The notes under the pieces are model-generated. The model was not told the DNA's origin. It worked only from the letters and a program-made list of their open reading frames with translations, and ran no database searches. A program made the translations under genes and the position numbers. DNA of 30,582 bases from NCBI GenBank assembly GCA_001723855.1, contig MCBC01000108.1:1-30582 (forward strand), in the 5' to 3' direction. The DNA comes from Candidatus Altarchaeales archaeon WOR_SM1_86-2 (lineage in GTDB: Archaea > Altiarchaeota > Altiarchaeia > IMC4 > MCBC01). Positions 17,099 through 25,271 of this stretch are shown one piece after another; position 1 is the stretch's first letter; every line of letters begins with the position of its first letter.

Positions 17099-17109
17099 AC
17101 CTGGTGTGA
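17099..17109 (+). other. 5' arm of the pre-16S processing stem
   Basis: ACCTGGTGTGA here is the exact reverse complement of TCACACCAGGT at 18674-18684, so the two sites can pair over 11 bp around the 16S gene. This is the expected position for the archaeal pre-16S helix with its bulge-helix-bulge processing site. The pairing is seen directly; use as the maturation stem is inference from known archaeal rRNA processing. Confidence 0.75.
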
Positions 17110-17191
17110 TTCTACACCAACACCTAATAAACTTTTAAAAAAAGTTTAATCAAAATTCCCAGTGTGCAAACATTATAATTAATCCGCCAAC

Positions 17192-18660
17192 AACTCCAGT
17201 TGATCCTGCTGGCGGCTACTGCTCTTGGGGTTCGATTAAGCCATGTGAGTCCAGGAATCTTTGATTCCTGGCGAACGACTCAGTAACACGTGGATAACCT
17301 GCCCTTAGGAAGAGTATAACCTCGGGAAACTGAGGACAATCCTCTATAGGTGAGAAGTTCTGGAATGACTCTCACTCAAAGCTTCGGCGCCTAAGGATGG
17401 GTCTGCGGTGGATTAGGCTGATGGCGGGGTAACGGCCCACCATACCTATAATCCATACCGGCTATGGGAGTAGGAGCCGGGAGATGAGTACTGAGACACG
17501 GACTCAGGCCCTACGGGGCGCATCAGGCGCGAAACCTTTGCAATGCACGCAAGTGTGACAAGGGAACCCTGAGTGTCTTCTCTTTGAGGGGACTTTTATG
17601 ATGTGCAAAAAGCATCATGAATAAGGGCTGGGTAAGACCCGTGCCAGCCGCCGCGGTAACACGGGCAGCCCAAGTGGTAGCCATGTTTATTGGGCTTAAA
17701 GCGTTCGTAGCCGGTCTGGTAAGTCCTCCGTGAAATCCTGTCGCTTAACGATAGGAATTGCAGAGGATACTACCTGACTTGGAGCCGGGATGCGTCAGAG
17801 GTATTCCTTGGGTAGGGGCGAAATCCGTTGATCCCTGGAGGACCACCAACGGCGAAGGCATCTGACTTGAACGGGCTCGACGGTGAGGAACGAAAGCTAG
17901 GGGAGCAAACCGGATCAGATACCCGGGTAGTCCTAGCCGTAAACGATGCGGACTGTATGTTGCTAAAGCTTTATGTTTTAGCAGTGTCGAAGGGAAACCG
18001 TTAAGTCCGCCGCCTGGGAAGTACGGTCGCAAGGCTGAAACTTAAAGGAATTGGCGGGGGATCACCACAAGGGGTGGAGTCTGCGGTTCAATTGGATACA
18101 ACACCGGGAAACTTACCAGGGACGACGGCAGGATGAAGGTCAGGCTGAAGGTCTTACCGAACGAGCCGAGAGGTAGTGCATGGCCATCGACAGCTCGTAC
18201 CGTGAGGCGTGCGGTTAAGTCCGCTAACGAGCAAGACCCGTGCCTTTATTTGCCACCCTTTTCTTTTGAAGAGGAGCACTATAAAGGGACCGCTGGCGAT
18301 AAGTCAGAGGAAGGTGCGGGCGACGGTAGGTCTGTATGCTCCGAATTTCCTGGGCTACACGTGGACTACAATGGCACAAACAGCGGGATGCAACTCCGAG
18401 AGGAGAAGCCAATCTCTTAAATTGTGTCTTAGTTCGGATTGAGCCTTGAAACTCGGGCTCATGAAGTTGAAATCCCTAGTAATCGCTCTTTATTAGAGAG
18501 CGGTGAATATGTCCCCGATCCTTGCACACACCGCCTGTCAAACCAATCGAGTGGACTTAGGTCGAGGCTCTCTCATCTGGGAAGGTCAAGATCTAGGCTT
18601 GCAAGAGGGGTTAAGTCATAACAAGGTAGCCGTAGGGGAATCTGCGGCTGGATCACCTCC
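17192..18660 (+). rRNA. rrs: 16S ribosomal RNA, complete
   Basis: About 1,470 bases with archaeal 16S landmarks from end to end: TCCAGTTGATCCTGCTGG at the 5' end, the 530-loop GTGCCAGCCGCCGCGGTAA near 17641, ATTAGATACCC-region variant GATCAGATACCC near 17915, AAACTTAAAGGAATTGGCGG near 18038, ACACCGCCTGTCA near 18527 and the anti-Shine-Dalgarno GGATCACCTCC at 18650-18660. Several normally conserved archaeal positions differ, for example GGGGGATCACC after the 915 region, pointing to a divergent lineage. Exact ends are estimates. No tRNA-Ala, 23S or 5S follows, so the rRNA genes are unlinked in this organism. Open frames inside this gene are spurious. Confidence 0.98.
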
Positions 18661-18673
18661 ATGAAAATAAGGG

Positions 18674-18684
18674 TCACACCAGGT
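18674..18684 (+). other. 3' arm of the pre-16S processing stem
   Basis: TCACACCAGGT, 14 bases beyond the mature 3' end, pairs perfectly with 17099-17109 to enclose the 16S gene. See the 5' arm for details. Confidence 0.75.
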
Positions 18685-18690
18685 GCTATA

Positions 18691-18739
18691 TCATATTTCT
18701 ATCATATTTCTTCATCTTTTTCCACTTCTGTTTTTTTTT
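18691..18739 (+). terminator. T-rich terminator of the 16S transcript
   Basis: A pyrimidine-rich stretch ending in nine consecutive T at 18731-18739, starting a few bases after the processing stem. This is the typical form of an archaeal intrinsic terminator and supports the 16S gene as a single-gene transcription unit. Confidence 0.6.
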
Positions 18740-18785
18740 GTAATTACAGACTGTATGTTTTTTCTGTTTAAATACTCTGCTACGG

Positions 18786-18877
18786 GTGCTATTGAGCGTA
18801 GCGAAATAGCACTTGATGGTCAACCGTCGCAGAATTTGCAAAGCAAATTCTGGAACACAAAATTTGAATAAATTTTG
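18786..18877 (+). repeat. Three consecutive perfect hairpins between 16S and the surface-protein gene
   Basis: Three inverted repeats lie in a row within 92 bases: GTGCTATT/AATAGCAC at 18786-18812 (11-base loop), CAGAATTTGC/GCAAATTCTG at 18830-18852 (3-base loop) and CAAAATTT/AAATTTTG at 18858-18877 (4-base loop). They end about 50 bases before the start codon at 18927. They could form a structured leader, an attenuator, a small RNA, or be a decayed mobile-element end. The inverted repeats are seen directly; the role is unknown. Confidence 0.6.
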
Positions 18878-18926
18878 CTGTTTCTGAAGGTTGTCTTTTA
18901 TTTTTATGATCTTAATCAATGAAAAA

Positions 18927-21428
18927 ATGAAAACAAGAAAAATTCTGACATTAGTTATGGTTTTATTGAGCGCGTCTGCTCTTGCTCACGGGGCGGCGGA
19001 TGTTTATGTGGACAATGAAAACAATGCGGCGATTAAGGAAGTTGATACCGGGTATGATTATGGTATGAAGGACATAGATGTACTTTTAGCACTTGATCTG
19101 GTAGATGGGTTGGGGATCATAAACGGGCATATAACCCACGGGGATCTGGGTCCGGGCGATACGGGAAGTTTTTACATGGACGTTGAAGGGGATAAGGCAG
19201 AAGCTGTCGGGAGTTTTGACATAGACCCCTCTTCATTAGATGATTTTCAGGAAATAGGGGGGTATTTGAAATGGCTGGAGGATTCTAAAGATTCTGTTGC
19301 AGAGGGTAATTTAACGCTTAAAATAGAAAAAGATTATCCCGGAGAAGCGGCAATCTCGTCGCTCACGGTAAAAGGTGAATTTAATACAACCGGCACGACC
19401 ATGTCAACCTCGGGAACATTAACGGTGAGGGGTGAGGCAGTTGAGGAGGTGCCGATAAATGAAATAAGGATTAGAATAACAGAAGCGGGGGATGAAAAAA
19501 TAGAAACAAAGATAGATATACACCTGGATGTCCCAAATACATGGGAGTCGAAAAGTTTGATAGAGATGATGGAGGAAGCAAAAACAAGCCCCGATATGAT
19601 GGAGATGATGATATCGCAGCAGATCGGCATGGTTGGGATTGCGGCATCTGATGTATCCGTGGATAATGTGGCTGTGACGGACGAGTACGGCATGATGGAT
19701 GTTTCAATAACAATAGATGGGCTGCGGCAGAGTATAAGAACCATCGCCACCTATGAACTGGCAAATATGGGGTCCATGGGTTATATGGGGGGGGACTCCA
19801 CAATGGATACGAAAAAGATGCTTGATAATCTCGATCTTATGCTGGAGCTCAGGGTCGATGAATTTGAGATAAGCATGGAAAGGGAGGGGGACAGATTGAC
19901 GGCAGACTGGAATATGAAGTTCCTGAACACGGATAAAGCGGCGATCGGTTACCTTGGCTTGTATATCGAGATGATGGGCACATACGAGGACATGTTCGAT
20001 TATAGTGATTATGGCTATGATGAAATGGTCGTTGAGCCAGTGGAAATCGGGGATTACTTATTTATAATAGCCCCCTATGGTGTGGATGTGGGAGAAGATA
20101 TCGAGTTGGAGGTAACCGACATTTATGACGGGGGGGTTGAAGGTGTAAACGTCATCGCGGTTATGCCGGACGGGGATGTAAATGAATATGTAACGGATGA
20201 TAACGGAGCCGTAATAATCCCGGCTCTGAATGAATCCGGAATGCTCCTGATAGGGGCTGTGAAGGACGGCTACAGCCCGGATACGGGTTGGGTGGATGTC
20301 GGGTATGTGGATTACGGGAATCTCAGCGGATTGGAAGTTATCGTGCCGTGGGAGGTTAGCAAATGGGACGCTGTCGAGGTAAGGATTCTTGATGCGGACC
20401 GCAATCCTGTATTCAATGCATCCGTTGTCGCGTTATCTGCCGAAGGCGGATACGAAACTTATATGACCGACGACAACGGTGCGGTGAAATTTGTTGTAAC
20501 CCAATCCGGAACGATCTATCTGCTGGCTGCCAAGAAGGGTTATTCCCCGGGTGAAGAAAGTATAAGCATTGACAGCTACGAACCCGTGCCGCCTGCCAGA
20601 CCGGAACCTGCGATGGCATCATTCGGGGGGTTCATGAAAGTATATTTTAGAATGTTGGAGGGTATGATGGAGGACAGGAAACGGCTCATAGAAATAATGG
20701 CCGAGACGGATCTTTCAACCCGCACGGAGTTTGATCTGGACTATAAAGAAAATTCCGGCGGGTATGATCTCGGTGCATCATTTACATACGCCGCCGTAAA
20801 GAACTACCCGGAATATTATCAAAGAGCAAAGGACGAAGAGCTTCTCCAGTATGACAGCGGCAGAGCATACTTGAGCGTTGAGACAGAGGACGGGAGGCTG
20901 AAAGGGGAGGGTTATACGGAGGTTGTTCTTTCGCCAGGATACAGTGCCAGGATGAACGATAGATTGATGGATGCTGCGGCTGACGGCGAAAAAGAAATGT
21001 CCGATATGCTTAAAGATCTTGAGTTTCACGATGCGAAATTTGCACTAACGGTAAAGAACGGGCACATTGACATGAAAGGCTACTTTGACACATCCGACCT
21101 CTCCAGGATAACAAACTATATGTTGAAGGGGATATACCCCGGGTTTGAAGGATCCCTGACCGATTTGGAGGTAAGTGCTTCAGGTGCAGATGAATATACA
21201 ACTGAAATGAACATTTACTGTAAGGATTTTATGGCAGGGAAATCCGGGGATGAGATAAAAGAACTTGATATTGTCGGTTACGGTGCTGAAGTCCATATGG
21301 GTGCGTCAAGCAGCGATACGACCCGTGCCGGGGGGGCTGGCATAGACAGGACATTGATTTTGATTATAGCTGCCGCGGTTATAGGGGTGGCGATAATATG
21401 CCTTTTGTTTCTGAAGAGAAGTAAATGA
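18927..21428 (+). CDS. Large secreted, C-terminally membrane-anchored surface protein
   Basis: An 833-residue protein. The ATG at 18927 is preferred over an in-frame one at 18891 because it places a classical signal peptide first (MKTRKILTLVMVLLSASALA, then HGA). The extracellular part is acidic and methionine-rich, with an alpha/beta-looking region near 1-370. Two tandem beta-sandwich segments of the carboxypeptidase-regulatory or Ig-like type follow near 380-460 and 470-545; each contains a TDDNGAV motif and ends with a KxGYSP motif. A second helical region runs to about 790. A single transmembrane helix at about 806-828 is followed by a short basic tail. It is probably a cell-envelope or adhesion protein. 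I do not recognise a named family. Confidence 0.85.
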   Translation: MKTRKILTLVMVLLSASALAHGAADVYVDNENNAAIKEVDTGYDYGMKDIDVLLALDLVDGLGIINGHITHGDLGPGDTGSFYMDVEGDKAEAVGSFDIDPSSLDDFQEIGGYLKWLEDSKDSVAEGNLTLKIEKDYPGEAAISSLTVKGEFNTTGTTMSTSGTLTVRGEAVEEVPINEIRIRITEAGDEKIETKIDIHLDVPNTWESKSLIEMMEEAKTSPDMMEMMISQQIGMVGIAASDVSVDNVAVTDEYGMMDVSITIDGLRQSIRTIATYELANMGSMGYMGGDSTMDTKKMLDNLDLMLELRVDEFEISMEREGDRLTADWNMKFLNTDKAAIGYLGLYIEMMGTYEDMFDYSDYGYDEMVVEPVEIGDYLFIIAPYGVDVGEDIELEVTDIYDGGVEGVNVIAVMPDGDVNEYVTDDNGAVIIPALNESGMLLIGAVKDGYSPDTGWVDVGYVDYGNLSGLEVIVPWEVSKWDAVEVRILDADRNPVFNASVVALSAEGGYETYMTDDNGAVKFVVTQSGTIYLLAAKKGYSPGEESISIDSYEPVPPARPEPAMASFGGFMKVYFRMLEGMMEDRKRLIEIMAETDLSTRTEFDLDYKENSGGYDLGASFTYAAVKNYPEYYQRAKDEELLQYDSGRAYLSVETEDGRLKGEGYTEVVLSPGYSARMNDRLMDAAADGEKEMSDMLKDLEFHDAKFALTVKNGHIDMKGYFDTSDLSRITNYMLKGIYPGFEGSLTDLEVSASGADEYTTEMNIYCKDFMAGKSGDEIKELDIVGYGAEVHMGASSSDTTRAGGAGIDRTLILIIAAAVIGVAIICLLFLKRSK

Positions 21429-21475
21429 TCTGTTATTCCTTTTATTTTAATTTTTTAAAATAATTAATCTATAAA

Positions 21476-22105
21476 ATGGGGATTAAAGACATTGAGATTT
21501 TGGATAAGCGGCAGAATCCGCTGCTTAACCGTGAAGAGATAGACTTCAGGATAGTATATGAAGGTCCGACTCCTAGGAGAAATGAGGTTCGAGATGCACT
21601 GATTGCAAACCTTAAACTCAAACCGGAGTTGACGATTTTAGACGGCGTGAAAACAAGATTCGGGTCCAATGCGGCGACCGGTTATGTCAAGGTCTATAAG
21701 GACAGGGATTCCATGGGGGTTGAGCAGGCCCATAAGATAAAGAAGAATTTTCCGGCGGAGAAAAAGAAAGAGGTGAAAGAAGCAGATGAGGAGAAAAAAG
21801 AGGCGGTAGAAGAGAAAAAGGAAGTCAAGGAAAAGGAGGGTGAGAAAGAAGCAGAGGAGAAACCGGTGGAGAAAAAAGAGGCGGTAGAAGAGAAAAAGGA
21901 AGTCAAGGAAAAGGAGGGTGAGAAAGAAGCAGAGGAAAAACCAGGGGAGAAAAAAGAGGAAAAAAATGAGGTGGCAGGAGAGGATAAAAAAGAAATTGCA
22001 GAAGAAAAAGTGGGGGAAAAACCCGGGAAGGAAGAGGATGTTGGAAAGAGAAGAAAAAACCCCTGTGAAAGAAGAAAAAACCAGAAAGGAGGTGAAAAAA
22101 GATGA
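21476..22105 (+). CDS. rps24e: Ribosomal protein S24e with a long charged C-terminal extension
   Basis: A 209-residue protein. Residues 1-97 are a normal archaeal S24e of the small ribosomal subunit: IEILDKRQNPLLNREEIDF, then PTPRRNEVRDALIA, TRFGSNAATGYVKVY and the closing KIKKNF. S24e is usually about 100 residues, but here another 110 follow, almost all Lys and Glu. They include two tandem 26-residue copies encoded by a 78-bp DNA repeat at 21794-21949, and end in a basic RRKNPCERRKNQKGG tail. The tail is probably disordered or a long charged helix. The stop overlaps the S27ae start by 4 nt, so the tail is translated up to the next gene and is not a misread end. Confidence 0.92.
   Translation: MGIKDIEILDKRQNPLLNREEIDFRIVYEGPTPRRNEVRDALIANLKLKPELTILDGVKTRFGSNAATGYVKVYKDRDSMGVEQAHKIKKNFPAEKKKEVKEADEEKKEAVEEKKEVKEKEGEKEAEEKPVEKKEAVEEKKEVKEKEGEKEAEEKPGEKKEEKNEVAGEDKKEIAEEKVGEKPGKEEDVGKRRKNPCERRKNQKGGEKR
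21794..21949 (+). repeat. Two tandem 78-bp repeats in the S24e tail
   Basis: Units 21794-21871 and 21872-21949 are almost identical. Each encodes KKEAVEEKKEVKEKEGEKEA followed by EEKPVE or EEKPGE. The near identity at the nucleotide level suggests a recent duplication or replication slippage. Tail length may vary between strains. Confidence 0.9.
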
Positions 22106-22272
22106 GTGAGAAATGGAAATCCTATAAGATTGAGGGAGATAAGATTGAGCGGGCAAACAAGTTTTGCCCCAAGTGCGGCGCAGGGGTGTTTATGGGACAT
22201 CACGAAAACAGGTATTCATGCGGGAAATGCGGGTATACCGAGTTTAGAAAAAAAGCAGATAAAAAAGTATGA
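22102..22272 (+). CDS. rps27ae: Ribosomal protein S27ae (zinc ribbon)
   Basis: A 56-residue small-subunit ribosomal protein with the zinc ribbon C22-P-K-C25 and C40-G-K-C43 and the typical GVFMGHHENRYSCGKCGYTEF core. It starts with an ATG overlapping the S24e stop (ATGA), preceded by a strong GGAGGTGA Shine-Dalgarno at 22088-22095, and its length is normal for the archaeal protein. S24e followed by S27ae is the standard archaeal order. The KEOPS genes that often come next are absent; the accessory island begins immediately after the stop. Confidence 0.95.
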   Translation: MSEKWKSYKIEGDKIERANKFCPKCGAGVFMGHHENRYSCGKCGYTEFRKKADKKV

Positions 22273-22475
22273 TTCACGGAATCATTCGGACTATTCGAGA
22301 GCTCACGGGGACTGCATAAAAAAAAACGCGGCATATTCTTCGGCATATCCTGTCCTGTCTGCCGACCCTATCCTTTCGGGATATTCATTCTCTTTATTTG
22401 TTTTTATTCTAATATTAAAAATAAACAATAAAAATTTAGTGCAAAAAGCACTAAATTAAAAATCAATGAATTAAA
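22273..22475 (+). repeat. Island boundary with intermodule repeat R1 and shared toxin-antitoxin leader
   Basis: This gap between S27ae and the first antitoxin contains no gene. It holds one copy of the AATATCC...GGATAG palindromic junction (CCTATCC...GGATATTCA at 22367-22387), followed by an AT-rich leader of about 70 bases. The leader is closely similar to the one at 28822-28920 before the second toxin-antitoxin operon. A short CGGCA...TGCCG inverted repeat lies just before it (about 22341-22364). It marks the left end of the accessory island. Confidence 0.65.
22433..22457 (+). promoter_or_regulatory. Perfect palindrome, candidate autoregulatory operator of toxin-antitoxin operon 1
   Basis: AATTTAGTGC, five A, GCACTAAATT: two perfect 10-base arms, 18 bases before the UPF0175 ATG. 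The same arms occur at 28887-28911 before an unrelated antitoxin gene, with a different 5-base centre (CGAAA). This is typical of an operator bound by an antitoxin dimer or of an RNA hairpin in the leader. The palindrome is seen directly; the role is inferred. Confidence 0.65.
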
Positions 22476-22751
22476 ATGGAAACAATAACTGCGGAAGTTA
22501 CTCTGCCAAGAAGTGTTTTTACTCTATTTAAAACAAGGAGGAAGGAGTTAAGCCATCTGATAAAAAAATCATTTGTTTTAGAGCAGTACAGGGAGGGCAA
22601 AGTATCCATAGGAAAAGCAGCAGAATTATTGGACATAACAAAATGGGAGATGTTTGGTCTGCTGAAAGATCATAAAATACCTGTAAATTATGATGTTGAG
22701 GAGTTTGAAAAGGATATTGAAACATTAAAAAAACTAAACTTGCTGAGATGA
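22476..22751 (+). CDS. UPF0175-family antitoxin
   Basis: A 91-residue helical protein. The pattern EQYREGKVSIGKAAELLDITKWEMFGLLKDHKIPVNYD at about 36-73 is characteristic of UPF0175, a winged-helix-like family usually found as the antitoxin partner of DUF3368/PIN-like toxins in archaea and cyanobacteria. Its stop overlaps the start of the following toxin frame (ATGA at 22748-22751), the usual coupling in such pairs. A palindrome lies just upstream and may be its own operator. Confidence 0.85.
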   Translation: METITAEVTLPRSVFTLFKTRRKELSHLIKKSFVLEQYREGKVSIGKAAELLDITKWEMFGLLKDHKIPVNYDVEEFEKDIETLKKLNLLR

Positions 22752-23226
22752 TCGTTGTAAGTAATTCATCGCCCCTCATATTTCTTTCTGCAACGGGGTT
22801 TTTAGACCTTCTAAAAGAGGAATCGGAGAGGTAATAATTCCTAAAAAGGTTTATGAAGAGATCGTTGTGGAAGGAAAAGGTAAAGATGGTTCAGAGGATA
22901 TTAAAAATGCTGAATGGATAAAGGTAAAGGATGTGGGGGATGAATTCGTAAGGGAAGTTTTAGTTTTTGGTCTGGATGATGGGGAAACAGAGGCTATTGC
23001 ATTGGCAACTGAGATTAAGGCGGATTTGATTTTGATGGATGATCTGGCTGGAAGAATATCTTCTGAAGCGTATGGTTTGAATGTTTTGGGTACAGTTGGT
23101 TTTCTCTACAGAGAGTACAAGGTCGGAAAAATAGATGATTTTGATTCTGCACTAAACAAACTAAGGGATGCAGGATTCTGGATAAGCGATGAGTTATATA
23201 AGTTCTACAGAGAAAGGGACAGGTAA
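22748..23226 (+). pseudogene. DUF3368 (PIN-like) toxin with a one-base frameshift
   Basis: The ATG at 22748 opens MIVVSNSSPLIFLSATGFLDLLKEE, the typical DUF3368 N-terminus. The frame then stops at TAA (22832-22834). The rest of the family sequence (VIIPKKVYEEI, then GLDDGETEAIALA, LILMDDLAGR and the GTVGFLYREYK end) continues in the +1 frame to 23226. Restoring one T near 22823 (GAATCGGAG to GAATTCGGAG) would join the two parts as EEFGEVIIPKK. The predicted nuclease residues (D in SNSSP-type motif, E in GETEAI, D in MDDLAGR) are otherwise present. It is either an inactivated toxin or an assembly error. A frame starting at 22867 covers only the C-terminal part. Confidence 0.85.
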
Positions 23227-23236
23227 ATTTACCAAC

Positions 23237-23363
23237 CCTATCCTTTATGGATATTCATTTTTTGTTATTATTGGAATAAAGATAAATAAAAATTAAGGGG
23301 TTTGCTTGGGAGGAGGGTGCTGGGGCAACGCTACGGAGTGGCTTTGGTGGTGCTATTGCCAAT
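23237..23363. repeat. Intermodule repeat R2 (junction palindrome plus hairpin)
   Basis: Starts with the palindromic CCTATCCTTTATGGATATTCA at 23237-23257, continues through an AT-rich tract and a G-rich block, and ends in the conserved hairpin CAACGCTAC-GGA-GTGGCTTTG near 23327-23347. It is closely related to 25272-25391 and 26982-27103. On the minus strand it lies directly after the HEAT-repeat immunity gene. Confidence 0.75.
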
Positions 23364-23443
23364 ATCAAGTTTGGTTTTGAAGTTGTAGTGTGCGGTCGAT
23401 TTTATGTATCTTAGGATTCAACGCGTTCAATATGTGAAATGGA

Positions 23444-24043
23444 TCAATATAAACTTTCTAAATATTCAATTGCTTTTTCCATATCCTCCATAGTGGATTT
23501 ATTTTTTTCTTTTTGCAATGACTTTTTGATGTGTGGAATAACTTTTTTATCACCTAAATTACCTAATGCTCTTGTAGCACATCTCCTAACAACGGCATCC
23601 TCATCCTCTAAATTTTTAATCAATACTTTCTTGGCTCTTTGCCATTTTATTTCACCTAATGCCCAACTGGCAGCACCTCTAAGTCTTGAGTCAGGATGTT
23701 CGGCATAATTAATAAGAATTTCAGCACCATAATTGGAGCCTATCTCCCCAAGCGCATCAATCAATTTAAGTTTGATATCAAGGTCTTCATATCTCCTTAA
23801 AAGTTCCAATAAAAGTGGAACACTTGCGGCAACCATACCTTTACCCAGCACTCGATGAACCAAAAGATAAGATATTTTTATGTTTTCTTGGAATCGTGTG
23901 TCAAGATAATCCAATATTTCATATAGATACTCTGGATCAGTGAGCTCATCGACCAACCTAAGTTCTTCACCTACAGAGTCAAACTTTGATTGATCAACAT
24001 TTTTAATTTCTTCAATGATCTCTTGAAATGTTTTATTTTTCAT
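23444..24043 (-). CDS. HEAT-repeat protein, probable immunity protein of RHS module 1
   Basis: A 199-residue protein made of HEAT or PBS-lyase-like helical repeats over about 70-190. Repeat units include IDALGEIGSNYGAEILI, AASWALGEIKWQRAKKVLI and CATRALGNLGDKKVIPHI. The N-terminal 60 residues are helical and charged. It starts 46 bp after the stop of the RHS-toxin gene at 24089-25270 in the same direction. HEAT-repeat proteins of this size are commonly found as immunity proteins next to polymorphic toxins, so that role is inferred from position. There is no signal peptide, consistent with a cytoplasmic inhibitor. Confidence 0.8.
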   Translation of the reverse strand: MKNKTFQEIIEEIKNVDQSKFDSVGEELRLVDELTDPEYLYEILDYLDTRFQENIKISYLLVHRVLGKGMVAASVPLLLELLRRYEDLDIKLKLIDALGEIGSNYGAEILINYAEHPDSRLRGAASWALGEIKWQRAKKVLIKNLEDEDAVVRRCATRALGNLGDKKVIPHIKKSLQKEKNKSTMEDMEKAIEYLESLY

Positions 24044-24088
24044 CTTCTTTTTAATTATATTAAATCCTCTTTATCTTTCCTTTATTTT

Positions 24089-25270
24089 TTAGCCATGGTG
24101 TATGGTTCCATCATGTTTAACATTTATATGCGTTCCATCTTTAAGTTGAACATCCCAATGCCCCGGATCGCTTGGATTGTTTTTGTTATAACTCCATTCC
24201 CACCTATTACCGTCTTTATCTATAAAACCTTTGCCATCTGGGTGCTTAACAACATCAGTATCTTTGACACCTTTTTGTTTTGGTGGCACGTAAGGATGAT
24301 CCCCCCCAGTTGGCAACTTATCTTTAGGGTGTTTTAAGTGGGGTCGAGGGGTTGTCCATTCTGTGTGCCTGTCTTTATTTTTTACTTTACCTTTCCTAAA
24401 TGCCACAAGAAGTGTGATTCCCACTGCTCTATCCTCTGCACTAAGCTCGCTGCCGGGATCAAATAAATCTACTATATCATCTACATCCGACTCCTCATAA
24501 GCCGCTTCAGTATCCCCTGTTTCAAGACCTGTTATCGTCCCCGAGTAAAGTCCAAAACTGATAAGGTCTGCAGCAGTACTGAAAGCAGCAACAGCACAGG
24601 CTCCTGTTTCCCCTGTTTTGCTTTCATCTACATTCCCTTTCCATTCATTATATGGATCAACAATAACAGACTGGATAATATTGCCCATAATATCCTCATT
24701 ACAATCACCAAAACACGAAATCTCATGCCCTGTTGGATCAATGTATATGAGAGGATTATTCAAAACATAAGAATAACGATTCAAGTATTGGGGATCGTAA
24801 GGATTAGGCACTATCGTATCCGGCTGCACAAACCTCCTCACCTCCGGCGAATAATACCTCGCCCCATAATAATAAAGCCCCGTCTCGCTGTCATGCTCCT
24901 GCCCCGTGAACAAATACTTCTCCTTACTTCCTCCCTCCCTTGTCGCCCCGAACGGGTAATACTTCGTCTTCTCAACCTGATTTCCCGACTCATCGGTAAT
25001 AACGCTTGTACTGCCCAGATGATCCGGATGAATGAAGTATTTCTTTGTTGTTGTTCCGTCGCTTGTTTTCTTCGCAACTCTTTCTCCGTTGGCGTAGTAG
25101 TAGGATGTGTTTATTTCCGTGCCGTTTGAGTAGATTGTTTTTTCAAAGTGGCGGCCTATGTAGTATGTTGTTTTAGTTACTCCTCTATCGAGGTATTCTT
25201 TCTTTATTGTTCTTTTTCCTGCAAAGTTGTAGGTGTATTCTGCGATTGTTGTTCCACTTTTATTTGCCAA
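24089..25270 (-). CDS. Orphan RHS tip with C-terminal polymorphic toxin, module 1
   Basis: 393 residues read from a TTG at 25270. Residues 1-180 are the last part of an RHS/YD-repeat protein: YD-type repeats (YTYNFAGKRT, TYYIG, SYYYANG) and the RHS-core DHLGST...YYPFGATRE...FTGQE...YYYGARYYSPEVRRFVQPD...NPLIYIDPTGHE. A variable region follows. The last ~70 residues (GKGFIDKDGNRWEWSYN, then GHWDVQLKDGTHINVKHDG) look like a small RNase-type polymorphic toxin domain; the exact class is uncertain. Only the RHS tip is present: no signal, no long YD-repeat shell, and an in-frame stop lies just upstream in the junction repeat. It may be silent unless joined to a full-length RHS gene. Cognate immunity is probably the HEAT gene downstream. 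Confidence 0.8.
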   Translation of the reverse strand: MANKSGTTIAEYTYNFAGKRTIKKEYLDRGVTKTTYYIGRHFEKTIYSNGTEINTSYYYANGERVAKKTSDGTTTKKYFIHPDHLGSTSVITDESGNQVEKTKYYPFGATREGGSKEKYLFTGQEHDSETGLYYYGARYYSPEVRRFVQPDTIVPNPYDPQYLNRYSYVLNNPLIYIDPTGHEISCFGDCNEDIMGNIIQSVIVDPYNEWKGNVDESKTGETGACAVAAFSTAADLISFGLYSGTITGLETGDTEAAYEESDVDDIVDLFDPGSELSAEDRAVGITLLVAFRKGKVKNKDRHTEWTTPRPHLKHPKDKLPTGGDHPYVPPKQKGVKDTDVVKHPDGKGFIDKDGNRWEWSYNKNNPSDPGHWDVQLKDGTHINVKHDGTIHHG

Positions 25271-25271
25271 T

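Noticed and set aside
17745..18621. Open frames of 60-95 codons on both strands
   Set aside because: They lie inside the 16S rRNA gene and have no protein-like composition.
18891..18926. Upstream ATG for the surface protein
   Set aside because: It would put twelve residues before a clear signal peptide; the ATG at 18927 gives a normal signal sequence.
21638..22203. Long minus-strand frames rich in Phe, Ser and Leu
   Set aside because: Complement of the Lys/Glu repeat of S24e; low-complexity artefact.
24725..25129. A 134-codon plus-strand frame rich in Ile, Arg and Pro (and similar ones at 26666 and 28391)
   Set aside because: These are antisense shadows of the conserved RHS core; they resemble each other only because the RHS tips do.
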